Shown here in pieces: positions 36,922 through 47,238 of a stretch of 64,000 nt of DNA. A model generated the notes under the pieces. It was not told where the DNA came from. It saw only the letters and a list, made by a program, of their open reading frames with translations, and searched no databases. Both the position numbers and the translations under genes were made by a program. This stretch comes from Janthinobacterium sp. Marseille (lineage in GTDB: Bacteria > Pseudomonadota > Gammaproteobacteria > Burkholderiales > Burkholderiaceae_D), in the NCBI RefSeq assembly GCF_000013625.1, contig NC_009659.1, positions 310,001 to 374,000 on the forward strand, given 5' to 3'. The stretch's first letter is position 1, and each line of letters starts with the position of its first letter.

Positions 36922-37497
36922 ATGATAGGTCGTCTTTCCGGAGTATTGCTCGAAAAAAATCCGCCGCAATTGCTGGTTGATTGCAACGGCGTCGGTTATG
37001 AAGTCAATGTGCCAATGAGCACTTTCTACAACCTGCCCGGCCTCGGCGATAAAGTCGTTTTGCTGACCCATCTGACGGTGCGCGAAGATGCGCACATCCT
37101 GTTTGGCTTCGGCACCAATGAAGAGCGTAACGTCTTCAAGCAATTGGTAAAAATTACCGGCATAGGTGCACGCACCGCGCTATCCATCCTGTCCGGTATG
37201 TCGGTGGCTGATCTCGCCCAGGCTATTACGATGCAGGAAGCCGGTCGCCTGACCAAGATCCCGGGCATAGGCAAGAAAACCGCCGAGCGCCTCTTGCTCG
37301 AATTGAAGGGCAAGCTGGGTGCTGACCTCGGCGTGGCCGGAGCCGTCGCGACCGATGCCACTTCCGATATCCTGAATGCATTGCTGGCCCTGGGTTACTC
37401 CGACAAGGAAGCGATGCTGGCCTTGAAACAGGTACCGGCCGGCACCGGTGTTTCGGACGGTATCAAGCTCGCACTCAAGTCCCTGTCCAAGGCATAA
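36922..37497 (+). CDS. ruvA: Holliday junction DNA helicase subunit RuvA
   Basis: Tetrameric junction-binding protein that loads RuvB. 191 residues with OB-fold start [28 protein letters not shown], two helix-hairpin-helix motifs ([17 protein letters not shown] and [19 protein letters not shown]) and the C-terminal RuvB-contacting domain (about 140-191). All are of normal length and order. RuvB follows after 35 bp. Confidence 0.97.
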   Translation: MIGRLSGVLLEKNPPQLLVDCNGVGYEVNVPMSTFYNLPGLGDKVVLLTHLTVREDAHILFGFGTNEERNVFKQLVKITGIGARTALSILSGMSVADLAQAITMQEAGRLTKIPGIGKKTAERLLLELKGKLGADLGVAGAVATDATSDILNALLALGYSDKEAMLALKQVPAGTGVSDGIKLALKSLSKA

Positions 37498-37498
37498 G

Positions 37499-37526
37499 TT
37501 AACTTTCACCGCCGCCGCGCTACAAT
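37499..37526 (+). promoter_or_regulatory. Candidate ruvB promoter giving a leaderless mRNA
   Basis: TTAACT (37499-37504) and TACAAT (37521-37526) are 16 bp apart, inside the ruvA-ruvB gap. Counting 7 bp from the -10 places transcription start at the ruvB ATG (37533). Confidence 0.35.
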
Positions 37527-37532
37527 GCGACC

Positions 37533-38591
37533 ATGAGTATTCAAACCGACGATTTCAGCGAACAACGTATTATTGCCGCTACCCCCGCCTCCGCCAACGA
37601 GGAGGCGATAGAGCGTGCGCTGCGGCCGAAGCAGTTGGACGAATACGTAGGCCAGGAAAAAATCCGTGGTCAGCTGGAAATCTTCATCACCGCCGCCCGG
37701 CAACGACATGAAGCGCTGGATCACACTTTGCTGTTTGGTCCCCCGGGTTTGGGTAAAACCACACTGGCACACATCATTGCGCGTGAAATGGGCGTTAACC
37801 TGCGCCAGACTTCGGGCCCGGTACTGGAACGTGCCGGTGACCTCGCCGCATTGCTGACCAACCTCGAAGCCAACGACGTACTCTTCATCGATGAAATCCA
37901 CAGGTTGTCGCCGGTAGTCGAAGAAATCCTGTATCCGGCGCTTGAGGATTACCAGATCGATATCATGATCGGTGAAGGTCCTGCCGCGCGTTCGGTACGC
38001 CTCGATTTACAGCCGTTCACACTGGTTGGTGCGACGACACGCGCCGGCATGCTGACCAATCCTTTGCGTGACCGCTTCGGTATCGTCGCGCGCCTCGAAT
38101 TCTATACGCCGCTGGAATTGACCAAGATCGTCACACGCAGCTCGGCCTTGCTGAATGCACCTATCGATGAAGATGGCGCGTTTGAAATCGCCAAGCGCAG
38201 CCGCGGCACGCCGCGTATCGCCAACCGCCTGTTGCGCCGGGTGCGTGATTACGCCGAAGTCAAAGGCAATGGCAAGATCACCAAGGCAATGGCCGACGCG
38301 GCACTGGTCATGCTGGATGTCGATCCGGTCGGTTTCGACCTGATGGATCGGAAGCTGCTGGAAGCGGTGTTGTTCAAATTTAATGGCGGTCCGGTCGGTC
38401 TCGACAACCTGGCGGCGGCGATTGGCGAAGAGCGCGACACGATTGAAGACGTGCTCGAACCCTATCTGATCCAGCAGGGCTTCCTGCAGCGCACGCCACG
38501 TGGCCGGATTGCCACGCCTGTCGCTTATGCGCACTTTGGCGTGACGGCACCGCAAACCGGGCCGAATGGCGACTTGTGGGCCGGGCAGTAG
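37533..38591 (+). CDS. ruvB: Holliday junction branch migration ATPase RuvB
   Basis: Hexameric AAA+ motor that drives branch migration with RuvA. 352 residues: Walker A GPPGLGKT near residue 70, Walker B FIDEIHR with D120, sensor GATTRAG, arginine-finger region in [10 protein letters not shown], and a C-terminal winged helix ([13 protein letters not shown]). No ribosome site is obvious before the ATG, which fits a leaderless or coupled start. Completes ruvCAB. Confidence 0.97.
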   Translation: MSIQTDDFSEQRIIAATPASANEEAIERALRPKQLDEYVGQEKIRGQLEIFITAARQRHEALDHTLLFGPPGLGKTTLAHIIAREMGVNLRQTSGPVLERAGDLAALLTNLEANDVLFIDEIHRLSPVVEEILYPALEDYQIDIMIGEGPAARSVRLDLQPFTLVGATTRAGMLTNPLRDRFGIVARLEFYTPLELTKIVTRSSALLNAPIDEDGAFEIAKRSRGTPRIANRLLRRVRDYAEVKGNGKITKAMADAALVMLDVDPVGFDLMDRKLLEAVLFKFNGGPVGLDNLAAAIGEERDTIEDVLEPYLIQQGFLQRTPRGRIATPVAYAHFGVTAPQTGPNGDLWAGQ

Positions 38592-38639
38592 CACTGCCGA
38601 CCCGACGCCTGCGTCAGCACACCTTTCAAAAAGAACACC

Positions 38640-39095
38640 ATGCAAATCTGGGTTGATGCCGATGCCTGTCCCAATGTCATCAAGGACGTGCTGTTTCGCG
38701 TAGCCGACCGGCTGCAGGTACAGGTCACGCTGGTGGCAAATAAGCTATTGCGTACGCCGCCATCGCGCTTCATCAAGGCGATCCAGGTACCGGCCGGCTT
38801 CGATGTTGCAGACAATGAAATCGTGCGCCTGGTGCAAGCCGGCGACCTGGTGATTACCGCAGATATCCCGTTGGCGGCTGACGTCCTCGAAAAGGGCGGG
38901 CATCCGCTGAATCCGCGCGGCGAGTTTTATACTAAAGACAATATCCAGCAACATCTGACCATGCGCAGCTTTATGGATGATCTGCGCAGCAGCGGCGTCG
39001 ATACCGGCGGCCCATCCGCGTTTAGCCAAGGGGATATCCGGGCTTTCGCAAATCAACTGGACCGCTACCTGGCGCGCCAGCGTAGCAAAGGCTGA
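38640..39095 (+). CDS. DUF188 (YaiI/YqxD family) protein
   Basis: 151 residues of the YaiI/UPF0178 family, which has a PIN-like nuclease fold but no proven function. The N-terminal acidic motif [10 protein letters not shown], then [17 protein letters not shown], and LNPRGEFYT and [19 protein letters not shown] at the C-terminus match the family. The paired acids in DADAC and ADIPLA could bind a metal. It starts 48 bp after ruvB and may be read from the same transcript. Confidence 0.88.
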   Translation: MQIWVDADACPNVIKDVLFRVADRLQVQVTLVANKLLRTPPSRFIKAIQVPAGFDVADNEIVRLVQAGDLVITADIPLAADVLEKGGHPLNPRGEFYTKDNIQQHLTMRSFMDDLRSSGVDTGGPSAFSQGDIRAFANQLDRYLARQRSKG

Positions 39096-39285
39096 TTACC
39101 GCGTTGACGGCTGTCACTGTTGCACTGTGTCATTAGCCAAATGACATTTCCGCATTAAAAAATTTCATCTGCTATGCCCCTCCTGGGACAATTTGCTCCT
39201 TTGCAGGGCGTTCGCCTTGTGTGAGAATGTTGCATCGCAAATAAGGCTTTATTTCCTTTATTCAACTTCTCTGCGCGAGCTAGCC

Positions 39286-40128
39286 ATGTTGATGTCAACC
39301 CAAGCCAATCGATACGCGCACCAATTACTGGCCGCGCGAGCGGATGCGCAACAAATTCCCTGCCTGACCAAAGACGATCATCTGACGATTGCGGATGGCT
39401 ATGACGTCGCCAAATGCATAGTCGATATCCGCATTGCGCAGGGCGAGACGCCGATCGGGCGCAAGATTGGTTTCACCAATCGCCGCATCTGGCCGAACTA
39501 TGGTGAGCGCGAACCTATCAATGCACCGATCTGGGCACATATGTACGACGATACGGTGCGCTATTCGGAAGACAATCACGGCTTGCAGGATTTGACGGGT
39601 GCGGTCCAGCCGCGCATAGAACCGGAGATCGTGTTCAAGCTGGCGAAAGCACCACCAGTCAATGCGACGCTGGAAGATATTGCCGATTGCATCGAATGGA
39701 TGGCACACGGTTTTGAGCTGGTGGTTTGTCCATTTGCCGACTGGAAGTTTGAGGCGGCCGACGCTGTCGCAGCCTTCGGTTTCCATGGCGCACTGATCCT
39801 GGGTGAGCCGCATATGCTGTCGTCGGCGACGCGCGCGCATCTGGCCGATATCCTGACTGCAGCCAGCGTCTCGTTGTCGTATAGCGAAGGTGCGGAATTC
39901 AGGCTGCACAGCGCAGGGTTTGGCAGCAATGTCATGGATAGCCCGGTGCATGCTTTATTGAACCTGCACCAGACCCTGCAGACGCAACCACAGTTCGCGC
40001 CTTTGGCGGCGGGTGAAATTATTGCGACGGGTACCCTGACCGATGCTTATCCGGTGAAGCCGGGACAAACCTGGTCGACTGCATTTTCCGGCGTGGCTTT
40101 GCCGGGACTGACCTTATCCTTCGTCTAG
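39286..40128 (+). CDS. Fumarylacetoacetate-hydrolase-family protein (hydratase/decarboxylase-like)
   Basis: About 280 residues from the ATG at 39286 (a second ATG at 39292 is equally possible; no clear ribosome site decides, and the frame is open back to 39193). It belongs to the FAH superfamily branch containing 2-keto-4-pentenoate hydratase and oxalocrotonate decarboxylase: GRKIGFTNRRIW, the metal-ligand motif EPEIVFKL and the ending GEIIATGTLTDAYPVKPGQTW. The catechol meta-cleavage partners are not nearby, so the substrate is unknown. It is flanked by an orphan context and followed by a strong terminator. Confidence 0.8.
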   Translation: MLMSTQANRYAHQLLAARADAQQIPCLTKDDHLTIADGYDVAKCIVDIRIAQGETPIGRKIGFTNRRIWPNYGEREPINAPIWAHMYDDTVRYSEDNHGLQDLTGAVQPRIEPEIVFKLAKAPPVNATLEDIADCIEWMAHGFELVVCPFADWKFEAADAVAAFGFHGALILGEPHMLSSATRAHLADILTAASVSLSYSEGAEFRLHSAGFGSNVMDSPVHALLNLHQTLQTQPQFAPLAAGEIIATGTLTDAYPVKPGQTWSTAFSGVALPGLTLSFV

Positions 40129-40155
40129 TTCCGCATTACTTTCCTGCTGCCGGAT

Positions 40156-40200
40156 AAAAAAATCCGCCGCATGCCTGACAGGCAGCGGCGGATTTTTTAT
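40156..40200. terminator. Strong bidirectional terminator between convergent genes
   Basis: AATCCGCCGC (40161-40170) pairs with GCGGCGGATT (40185-40194), with a nested TGCC/GGCA stem in the loop; A-run before, T-run after. It serves the FAH-family gene and, on minus, the chemoreceptor. Confidence 0.9.
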
Positions 40201-40217
40201 TGCAGCAAGTCCTTTGC

Positions 40218-41867
40218 TCAGCCGCGCGCAGGTGCTGCATTGAAAGGCAGCGAAGTATGCGCGTCGTGCGCCAGGCTGTGATGCTCGGTGCGTACCGCTT
40301 GCGCACTGGCCGGTTGACGCTCGTCGAGCTTGAAGACGTTGACGATTTGCGCCAGCTTGTCGGCCTGGTCGCGCAAGGATTGCGATGCGGCGGCGGCTTC
40401 TTCAACCAGCGCTGCATTTTGTTGCGTGACTTGATCCATTTGGCTGATGGCCGTGTTGACTTGCTCGATGCCGGAACTCTGCTCCTGGCTGGCCGCCATG
40501 ATCTCGTTCATGATATCGGTCACATGGCGGATGCTGTTGACAACATCATCCATCGTCTTGCCGGCTTCGCTCACCAGCTTGCTGCCGGCATCGACATTGC
40601 TGACCGAGTCGCCGATCAGACTCTTGATTTCTTTTGCAGCCGCAGCGGATCGTTGCGCCAGGCTGCGGACTTCGGTCGCAACGACGGCAAAGCCACGGCC
40701 CTGTTCGCCGGCACGCGCCGCTTCGACTGCTGCATTCAGTGCCAGGATATTGGTCTGGAAAGCGATGCCGTCGATGACGCCGATAATGTCGACGATCTTG
40801 CGCGATGAGCTATTGATGGCACCCATGGTGCTGATCATTTCCTTGACGACGGCACCACCCTTGGCGGCGACATCGGAGGCGGACACGGCGAGCTGATTTG
40901 CCTGCTGTGCATTTTCGGCATTTTGCTTGACGGTTGATGTCAGCTCTTCCATCGACGATGCGGTTTCTTCCAGCGACGCAGCCTGTTGTTCGGTACGTGA
41001 TGACAGGTCGAGATTGCCGTGGGCAATTTCAGCTGAGGCGGTATTAATGAAGTCGGTACCGGCTTTGACATCGTTGACGATTTTCTTCAGGCCGTCATTC
41101 ATGCCACCAAGCGCACGCATCAGGTCGCCGATTTCATCCTTCGATGGTTTGCCGATGTCGCCGGTGAGGTCACCATCCGCGGCGCGACTGGCGACATCAA
41201 TTGCAGAGCGCAATGGCTTGGTGATGCTGCGCGTGATGACGATGGCGCAGGCGGCACCCAGCAGGATCAGCAGTACGCCCAGTCCTATCATCAGGTTCAG
41301 GCTGCGCTGATGCGCGTCGTCAATATCGCGGGAAATCTGGTCGATGGCTTTGCGCTGGACTGACAGGAACTCCAGTACTTTTTCCTGATAGGCCTTGGCG
41401 GCCGGCAGGAATATCTGCAGATAAGCGCGTTCGGCTTCCGCCTTGTTGCCACCTTTCTTCGCGTTCATGACATCTTCTTTGCCCTTTTGATACGCTTTGC
41501 GCAGCTCGATAGTCTGCTGATACAACTTGCGCTCGGCGTCGCTGGTGATCATGCCTTCCAGGCTCTTTAGCAGCGCACTGCCTTGTTTGGTGCTGTCGGC
41601 GATGACATCGGCAAAAACATCGGAGAGCGTGTCATCCGTGCTGCGGGCGATCATCGAGGTGCGGGCAATCGCGGAATAAATGAAGACGTACCAGTCGGAA
41701 GTGATGCGCTCCTTGGCCAGCGGCTTTTCCATCATCAGGCGGGTTGCTTCTGCATTCTGTCGTGCATGGATCAATGCAATAGCGGTGGAGGCTACGGAGA
41801 GTGCGAGTACCAATATGAAGCCAATTGCAAGACGTGTACCGATTCTGAAATTCGATAGAAAGCTCAT
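40218..41867 (-). CDS. Methyl-accepting chemotaxis protein
   Basis: 549-residue inner-membrane chemoreceptor. Two membrane helices (about 11-33 and 190-212) bound a periplasmic four-helix-bundle (4HB/Tar-like) sensor; HAMP follows, then the signalling domain with the invariant tip [33 protein letters not shown] and methylation helices. The signalling length fits the 36-heptad class like Tar. The tail ends FNAAPARG without the NWETF-type pentapeptide that tethers CheR/CheB in enteric receptors. No che genes are nearby; the ligand is unknown. Confidence 0.93.
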   Translation of the reverse strand: MSFLSNFRIGTRLAIGFILVLALSVASTAIALIHARQNAEATRLMMEKPLAKERITSDWYVFIYSAIARTSMIARSTDDTLSDVFADVIADSTKQGSALLKSLEGMITSDAERKLYQQTIELRKAYQKGKEDVMNAKKGGNKAEAERAYLQIFLPAAKAYQEKVLEFLSVQRKAIDQISRDIDDAHQRSLNLMIGLGVLLILLGAACAIVITRSITKPLRSAIDVASRAADGDLTGDIGKPSKDEIGDLMRALGGMNDGLKKIVNDVKAGTDFINTASAEIAHGNLDLSSRTEQQAASLEETASSMEELTSTVKQNAENAQQANQLAVSASDVAAKGGAVVKEMISTMGAINSSSRKIVDIIGVIDGIAFQTNILALNAAVEAARAGEQGRGFAVVATEVRSLAQRSAAAAKEIKSLIGDSVSNVDAGSKLVSEAGKTMDDVVNSIRHVTDIMNEIMAASQEQSSGIEQVNTAISQMDQVTQQNAALVEEAAAASQSLRDQADKLAQIVNVFKLDERQPASAQAVRTEHHSLAHDAHTSLPFNAAPARG

Positions 41868-42104
41868 GGAATATGTCTCTTAGGAGTTTTAATGGTCGGC
41901 TGTAAACTGTATTGCCGCGCGGCAAGTCTAAGATAGTCCGGTTTCCCCCGAGAGAATTTTGTGAGTCCTTGTGGCGCGAATGCATCATCTTGTGACATTG
42001 TTTTGCAATCCCGTACAGCTTTCTTGTCAAATGCATATCGTAAACCTGCAAATGCAGGACTGGCTTGCCTATGCGGGCGGTCAGTGTGTTTTCAATGGAC
42101 AAAT

Positions 42105-42141
42105 AAAAAGCGCAGCGTGCTTGTACACGCTGCGCTTTTTT
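42105..42141. terminator. Terminator of valS
   Basis: AAAAAGCGCAGCGTG and CACGCTGCGCTTTTT form a 15-bp stem with a 6-nt loop, 15 bp past the valS stop on the minus strand. T-runs flank it on both strands. Confidence 0.92.
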
Positions 42142-42155
42142 GATGTTGCCGGGAA

Positions 42156-45053
42156 TTACAGCTTGGCGAATTGCTCGCGCAATTTATTCAGCGTGGCCGA
42201 GAAATTGGCAACGCGTTCCTTTTCTTGTGCCACGACTTGCGCCGGGGCACGGGCGACGAAACTTTCATTGCCGAGCTTGCTGTTGGCCTTGGTGATTTCG
42301 CCATCCAGGCGGGCGATTTCCTTGCTCAGGCGTTCACGTTCAGCCGCGACATCGATTTCCACTTTCAGCATCAGCTTCGCAGTGCCGACGATGGAAACCG
42401 GTGCCGGTGATTCCGGCAGCTTGTCCGCCACATTCACTTCGGACAGTTTGGCCAGTGCCTGCAGGTAAGGTGCAAACGATTGCAGGCGGGCAGCTTGCGT
42501 CGGATCGCTGGCTTCCATGATCAGCGGCACGCGCAGTGCCGGGGACAATTGCATTTCACCACGCAGGTTACGACAGGCATCGGTCATGGCTTTCAGTTCC
42601 GCCATCCAGTTTTCCGCCTGTTCATCAATCTTGCCGGCTTGCGCTTCCGGATACGGTTGCAACATGATTGAATCGCCGGCCGGATTTGGTTTGTAACCGG
42701 TCAGCGGTGCGACGGTTTGCCACAGTGCTTCGGTGATGAAAGGAATCACCGGATGCGCGAGGCGCAAGATGGTTTCCAGTACACGCAACAGGGTGCGACG
42801 TGTCGCGCGCTGCTGTGCTTCAGTGCCGGTCTGGATCTGTACCTTGGCAACTTCCAGGTACCAGTCGCAGTATTCATCCCAGATGAATTGATACAGCGAC
42901 GCGGCGATATTGTCGAAACGGTAGTCGGCAAAGCCTTTCGCGATGTCGGCTTCGGTACGCTGCAGTTTGGACACGATCCAGCGATCCGCTTGCGAGAAGT
43001 CGGTGTAACCACCCGGATCGCAATCACCGGCTGCACAAGGTGCATCACGGAAACCGCAATCGTGGCCTTCGCAATTCATCAAGACAAAGCGCGTGGCATT
43101 CCATAGCTTGTTGCAGAAATTGCGATAGCCTTCGCAACGGCTCAGGTCGAAATTGATATTGCGTCCCAGCGATGCATAACTCGCCATCGTGAAGCGCAAG
43201 GCATCGGTACCGTAAGCCGAAATGCCGGCCGGGAATTCCTTGCGGGTTGATTTCTCGATGCTGGCAGCCTGCTTCGGATTCATCAGGCCGACGGTGCGTT
43301 TGGCAACCAGCTCGTCGACATTGATACCGTCGATCAGGTCGATAGGGTCCAGCGTATTGCCTTTCGACTTGGACATTTTCTGGCCGCTGCTGTCGCGTAT
43401 CAGGCCGTGCACGTACACCGTTTTGAACGGGACTTTGCCGGTGAAGTGCGTGGTCATCATGACCATGCGTGCGACCCAGAAGAAAATAATGTCGAAGCCG
43501 GTGACCAGCACCGACGACGGCAGGAAAGTCTTGAAGTCAGGCGTTTCTTCCGGCCAGCCGAGCGTCGAGAACGGCACCAGTGCCGACGAGAACCAGGTGT
43601 CGAGTACGTCTTCGTCGCGTGTCAGCGGACCGTTGTAGCCGGCAGCAGTAGCCTTGGCCTTTGCTTCGTCTTCATTGCGTGCAACATAGACTTTGCCTTC
43701 GCTGTCGTACCATGCCGGGATTTGATGGCCCCACCACAATTGACGCGAGATACACCAGTCCTGGATATTGTTGAGCCACTGGTTATAGGTATTGGTCCAG
43801 TTTTCCGGCAGCATTTTGATTTCGCCGTTCGCCACTTTTTCCAGTGCGACTTCGGTAATCGATTTGCCCGGGAAGTAAGTACCTTCCGGTGCCGGTTTGC
43901 TCATCGCGACAAACCATTGGTCGGTCAGCATTGGTTCGATCACGGTGTTGGTACGGTCGCCGCGCGGCACCATCAATTTGTGCGGCTTGACCAGTTCCAG
44001 CAAGCCTTGTGCATCGAGGTCGGCGACGATTTGCTTGCGCGCGGCGAAGCGATCCAGGCCCTGGTATGCGGCCGGTGCATTTTCATTGATCTTTGCATCC
44101 AGTGTCAGGATGCTGATCTTGTCGAGGTTGTGACGCTGGCCAACGGCGTAATCGTTAAAATCATGCGCCGGCGTGATCTTCACGCAACCGGTACCGAATT
44201 CCTTGTCGACGTAATCATCGGCAATGATAGGAATGGTGCGTTCGCATAAAGGCAGGGTCAGCAGTTTGCCGACCAGGTGCTGATAGCGCGTATCGGTCGG
44301 ATCAACCGCAACCGCGACGTCGCCCAGCATGGTTTCCGGACGGGTGGTGGCGACTACGATGAAATTGCGTTCTTCCCATTCGGTGGCATTGCCTGCTTCA
44401 TCGAATGCGATCGGGAATTTGTAGCTGGAGCCGTCCGCCAATGGATAGCGGATATTCCACATTTGGCCGTCTTCTTCTTCCGACACCACTTCCAGGTCGG
44501 AAACTGCGGTGCCGAGTACCGGGTCCCAGTTGACCAGGCGTTTGCCGCGGTAGATCAAGCCTTGTTCGACCAGGCGTACAAATACTTCGGTCACGGTCTT
44601 CGAGCGTGGCTCATCCATCGTGAAGTATTCACGGCTCCAGTCCGGCGACGCGCCGAGGCGACGGATCTGGCCGGTAATCGTCGAGCCGGATTTTTCTTTC
44701 CATTCCCACACTTTTTCGACGAATTTCTCGCGGCCCAAGTCGTGGCGCGTGATTTTTTGTGCGTCGAGCTGGCGTTCAACCACGATCTGGGTCGCGATGC
44801 CGGCATGGTCGGTACCCGGAATCCAGGCGGTATTAAAGCCGCGCATGCGGTGATAGCGGGTCAAGCCATCCATGATGGTTTGATTGAAACCATGACCCAG
44901 GTGCAGGGTGCCGGTCACGTTCGGCGGCGGCAACTGGATGCTGAATGCGGGTTTGTCTGCGTCGGTGGTGGCGGTGTAATAACCGCGTTTCTCCCATTCG
45001 GTGCGCCAGAACGCTTCAATGTCGGCGGGATCGAAAGACTTGGCTAATTCCAT
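42156..45053 (-). CDS. valS: Valyl-tRNA synthetase
   Basis: Charges tRNA-Val and edits Thr errors. 965 residues from the ATG at 45053, which starts [16 protein letters not shown] as expected; a TTG nine codons upstream is open but unlikely. Class I signature HLGH at 51-54 ([15 protein letters not shown]), KMSKS near residue 557 ([10 protein letters not shown]), the CP1 editing domain between them, an anticodon-binding domain and a C-terminal coiled coil (about 895-960). The ribosome site is poor. It is divergent from thiS with 265 bp between the two starts. Confidence 0.97.
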   Translation of the reverse strand: MELAKSFDPADIEAFWRTEWEKRGYYTATTDADKPAFSIQLPPPNVTGTLHLGHGFNQTIMDGLTRYHRMRGFNTAWIPGTDHAGIATQIVVERQLDAQKITRHDLGREKFVEKVWEWKEKSGSTITGQIRRLGASPDWSREYFTMDEPRSKTVTEVFVRLVEQGLIYRGKRLVNWDPVLGTAVSDLEVVSEEEDGQMWNIRYPLADGSSYKFPIAFDEAGNATEWEERNFIVVATTRPETMLGDVAVAVDPTDTRYQHLVGKLLTLPLCERTIPIIADDYVDKEFGTGCVKITPAHDFNDYAVGQRHNLDKISILTLDAKINENAPAAYQGLDRFAARKQIVADLDAQGLLELVKPHKLMVPRGDRTNTVIEPMLTDQWFVAMSKPAPEGTYFPGKSITEVALEKVANGEIKMLPENWTNTYNQWLNNIQDWCISRQLWWGHQIPAWYDSEGKVYVARNEDEAKAKATAAGYNGPLTRDEDVLDTWFSSALVPFSTLGWPEETPDFKTFLPSSVLVTGFDIIFFWVARMVMMTTHFTGKVPFKTVYVHGLIRDSSGQKMSKSKGNTLDPIDLIDGINVDELVAKRTVGLMNPKQAASIEKSTRKEFPAGISAYGTDALRFTMASYASLGRNINFDLSRCEGYRNFCNKLWNATRFVLMNCEGHDCGFRDAPCAAGDCDPGGYTDFSQADRWIVSKLQRTEADIAKGFADYRFDNIAASLYQFIWDEYCDWYLEVAKVQIQTGTEAQQRATRRTLLRVLETILRLAHPVIPFITEALWQTVAPLTGYKPNPAGDSIMLQPYPEAQAGKIDEQAENWMAELKAMTDACRNLRGEMQLSPALRVPLIMEASDPTQAARLQSFAPYLQALAKLSEVNVADKLPESPAPVSIVGTAKLMLKVEIDVAAERERLSKEIARLDGEITKANSKLGNESFVARAPAQVVAQEKERVANFSATLNKLREQFAKL

Positions 45054-45153
45054 GATTTTGAATGAATTGAATCGAATCAAGCATTATAAGTGACGATGAG
45101 GGGGCGTATTGCCTCCGATCTCGCAAATGAAGGTAGAATTCTGGTCTTCTCTG

Positions 45154-45268
45154 CTTGTCTGAGCCTCCAGGCCTTGCCTAAAGTTGAGTTTTAAGCGGAA
45201 GACAAGTCAGGCTATTGTCTGTGCCGTATCGGAAGCAAAGCCGCGTGCCTTGAATAAATGACAAGGCA
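45154..45268 (+). promoter_or_regulatory. Structured leader region ahead of thiS
   Basis: The region between valS and thiS contains two inverted repeats: CTTGTCT (45154-45160) with AGACAAG (45200-45206), and TGCCTTG (45246-45252) with CAAGGCA (45262-45268). The conserved THI-box motifs CUGAGA and ACCUGAUCUGG were searched for by eye and not found, so it does not look like a TPP riboswitch. Function is unknown. Confidence 0.3.
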
Positions 45269-45318
45269 GCCAGGGCAAGCAAGCACCTTTAAAAATAGTG
45301 AAGTGACAGAGTGAAGTG

Positions 45319-45522
45319 ATGCTGGAAATCGAATTGAACGGCGCCATGCGCCAGGTTGAGAGCGGCCAGAATGTGGCTGACCTGATAGCGGAATTATCGT
45401 TGTCCGGCAAAGCCGTGGCGGTCGCCATCAACCGTGAAATCGTCCCGCGCGGGCAATGGGCAGAGCGCCAATTGCAGGCGGCTGACCGTATCGATATCGT
45501 GCGCGCCATCGGCGGCGGCTGA
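45319..45522 (+). CDS. thiS: Sulfur carrier protein ThiS
   Basis: Ubiquitin-like protein whose C-terminal Gly-Gly is converted to thiocarboxylate and donates sulfur to the thiazole of thiamine. 67 residues from ATG 45319 (a GTG one codon earlier is less likely). The ending [11 protein letters not shown] has the required terminal glycines. ThiG, its partner, is encoded 106 bp downstream. thiC, thiO and thiF are not in the window. Confidence 0.93.
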   Translation: MLEIELNGAMRQVESGQNVADLIAELSLSGKAVAVAINREIVPRGQWAERQLQAADRIDIVRAIGGG

Positions 45523-45628
45523 TCATCTTCCTGTCAACACCGGCGGTTCAAGCCGTGTGTTTGATATTGTTTACTTTGATTCCCTCGCAGTTTGCTCCAT
45601 CCTGCACCCACGTACCCCGGAACCCATC

Positions 45629-46426
45629 ATGACCAGCGCCCAATTTCCTGACGACCAACTGACGATCGCCGGCACCACCTATCGCTCCCGCCTCTTGGTA
45701 GGCAGCGGTAAATACAAAGACCTCGAACAGACCCGCGCCGCCAGCGAAGCCAGCGGTGCACAAATCGTCACCGTCGCGATTCGCCGCGTCAATATCGGAC
45801 AAGACCCGAATGCACCGAGCCTGCTTGATGTGCTGCCGCCATCCGAATACACCTTGTTGCCGAACTCGGCTGGTTGCTACAACGCGGCTGATGCGGTGTA
45901 TACACTGCAACTGGGTCGTGAAATCCTCGGTGGCCACAAGTTGTGCAAACTCGAAGTGCTGGGCGATGAAAAGACCCTGTTCCCGAATATGCCGGAAACC
46001 CTGAAAGCAGCAGAAACGCTGGTCAAGGATGGCTTTGATGTGATGGTCTATTGCAGCGATGATCCGATCCAGGCGCGCATGCTGGAAGACATTGGCTGCG
46101 CCGCCATCATGCCGTTGGCCTCGCTGATTGGTTCCGGCATGGGCATCCTCAATCCGTGGAACCTGTCGCTCATCATTGAACAAAGCAAAGTCCCGGTCAT
46201 CGTTGATGCCGGTGTTGGCACCGCTTCGGATGCGGCGATTGCCATGGAACTGGGTTGCGACGGTGTACTGATGAACACCGCGATTGCCGGAGCGCAAGAT
46301 CCGGTACGTATGGCGCATGCAATGAAATTGGGTATTGATGCAGGTCGCAATGCTTACCTGGCAGGTCGTATCGCCCGTAAATTCGCCGCTTCCCCATCGT
46401 CGCCGATGGCCGGACGCGTGGTTTAA
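45629..46426 (+). CDS. thiG: Thiazole synthase
   Basis: Condenses deoxyxylulose 5-phosphate, dehydroglycine and the ThiS thiocarboxylate into thiazole phosphate. 265 residues from the ATG at 45629; the frame is open back to 45434, over the end of thiS, but that part is not family-like. The barrel carries LLVGSGKY, the Schiff-base lysine region [14 protein letters not shown], and the phosphate-binding [15 protein letters not shown]. Its substrate DXP is made by Dxs, which is encoded 15 kb away in this same window. Confidence 0.96.
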   Translation: MTSAQFPDDQLTIAGTTYRSRLLVGSGKYKDLEQTRAASEASGAQIVTVAIRRVNIGQDPNAPSLLDVLPPSEYTLLPNSAGCYNAADAVYTLQLGREILGGHKLCKLEVLGDEKTLFPNMPETLKAAETLVKDGFDVMVYCSDDPIQARMLEDIGCAAIMPLASLIGSGMGILNPWNLSLIIEQSKVPVIVDAGVGTASDAAIAMELGCDGVLMNTAIAGAQDPVRMAHAMKLGIDAGRNAYLAGRIARKFAASPSSPMAGRVV

Positions 46427-46460
46427 AGTAGTTAAAAGAAGATAAAGAAGGCAAAGACGC

Positions 46461-47084
46461 ATGAAATCTAATCTGCACGGTCTCTATCTCGTTACTCCGG
46501 ACTGGGATGACACCCGCAAACTGCTGGAAATTACCGAACTCGCATTGAAAGGCGGCGTTAGCCTCCTGCAATACCGTCACAAGACTGCCGATGCAGCCTT
46601 GCGCCAGGAACAGGCGGAATGCCTGCAAGCGCTGTGCCGCAGCTATGAAGTGCCATTCATCATCAATGATCACATCGACCTGTGCCTGGGCATCAATGCG
46701 GATGGTATACACGTCGGCGGTACTGATAAGTCGGTGGCTGAAGTGCGTGCAATCATCGGCCCGGACAAAATCCTCGGTTCATCCTGCTACGGTGACCTGG
46801 CATTGGCGCATGCGGCAGAAGCGGCCGGTGCCAGCTATGTGGCCTTCGGCGGTTTCTATCCATCCAAGGTCAAGAAATACCCTGTTACCACCGCGCCGAC
46901 CATCGTCAGCGACTGGAAAGCGCAAGGTAAAGTACCTAGTTGCGTAATCGGTGGCATGACCCGGGACAACTCCGCGCCGCTGGTAGCGAATGGTGCCGAC
47001 ATGGTAGCTGCGATCAGCAGCGTCTACCTGGCAGGTGATCCGCAAGCGGCGGCGCGTGCCTTTGTCAGCTTGTTCGCCAAGTAA
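46461..47084 (+). CDS. thiE: Thiamine-phosphate synthase
   Basis: Joins HMP pyrophosphate with thiazole phosphate to give thiamine phosphate. 207 residues of the TIM-barrel ThiE family: GVSLLQYRHKTAD near residues 34-46, FIINDHIDLCLGINADGIHVG, and the phosphate loop IGGMTRDN near 170. It starts 34 bp after thiG and completes the thiS-thiG-thiE operon. Confidence 0.95.
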   Translation: MKSNLHGLYLVTPDWDDTRKLLEITELALKGGVSLLQYRHKTADAALRQEQAECLQALCRSYEVPFIINDHIDLCLGINADGIHVGGTDKSVAEVRAIIGPDKILGSSCYGDLALAHAAEAAGASYVAFGGFYPSKVKKYPVTTAPTIVSDWKAQGKVPSCVIGGMTRDNSAPLVANGADMVAAISSVYLAGDPQAAARAFVSLFAK

Positions 47085-47098
47085 TTTCCCCAGGCTCC

Positions 47099-47124
47099 CG
47101 GTGCCCGTTTGCAAGCAGGCACCG
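47099..47124 (+). terminator. Hairpin after thiE
   Basis: CGGTGCC (47099-47105) pairs with GGCACCG (47118-47124), 14 bp past the thiE stop. ATTGAGTCCCC follows, with no T-run, so the assignment is tentative. Confidence 0.4.
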
Positions 47125-47226
47125 ATTGAGTCCCCTTGTTGCTTCCCTCATTTCACTATCGTATTTTTAGCGCATGCCTTTGGGCAAGAGACGTGTAATC
47201 AGCGGCCTCTCGCCTGCTGTGGCGGC

Positions 47227-47232
47227 TATAAT
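47227..47232 (+). promoter_or_regulatory. TATAAT box just before uvrD
   Basis: A perfect -10 hexamer ends 6 bp before the uvrD ATG, so transcription would start at the A of ATG and give a leaderless mRNA. No matching -35 is seen at 16-18 bp. Confidence 0.4.
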
Positions 47233-47238
47233 CGATAG

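Noticed and set aside
45054..45318. TPP riboswitch ahead of thiS
   Set aside because: The conserved THI-box motifs are not visible; only unrelated inverted repeats are seen. A model search would be decisive.
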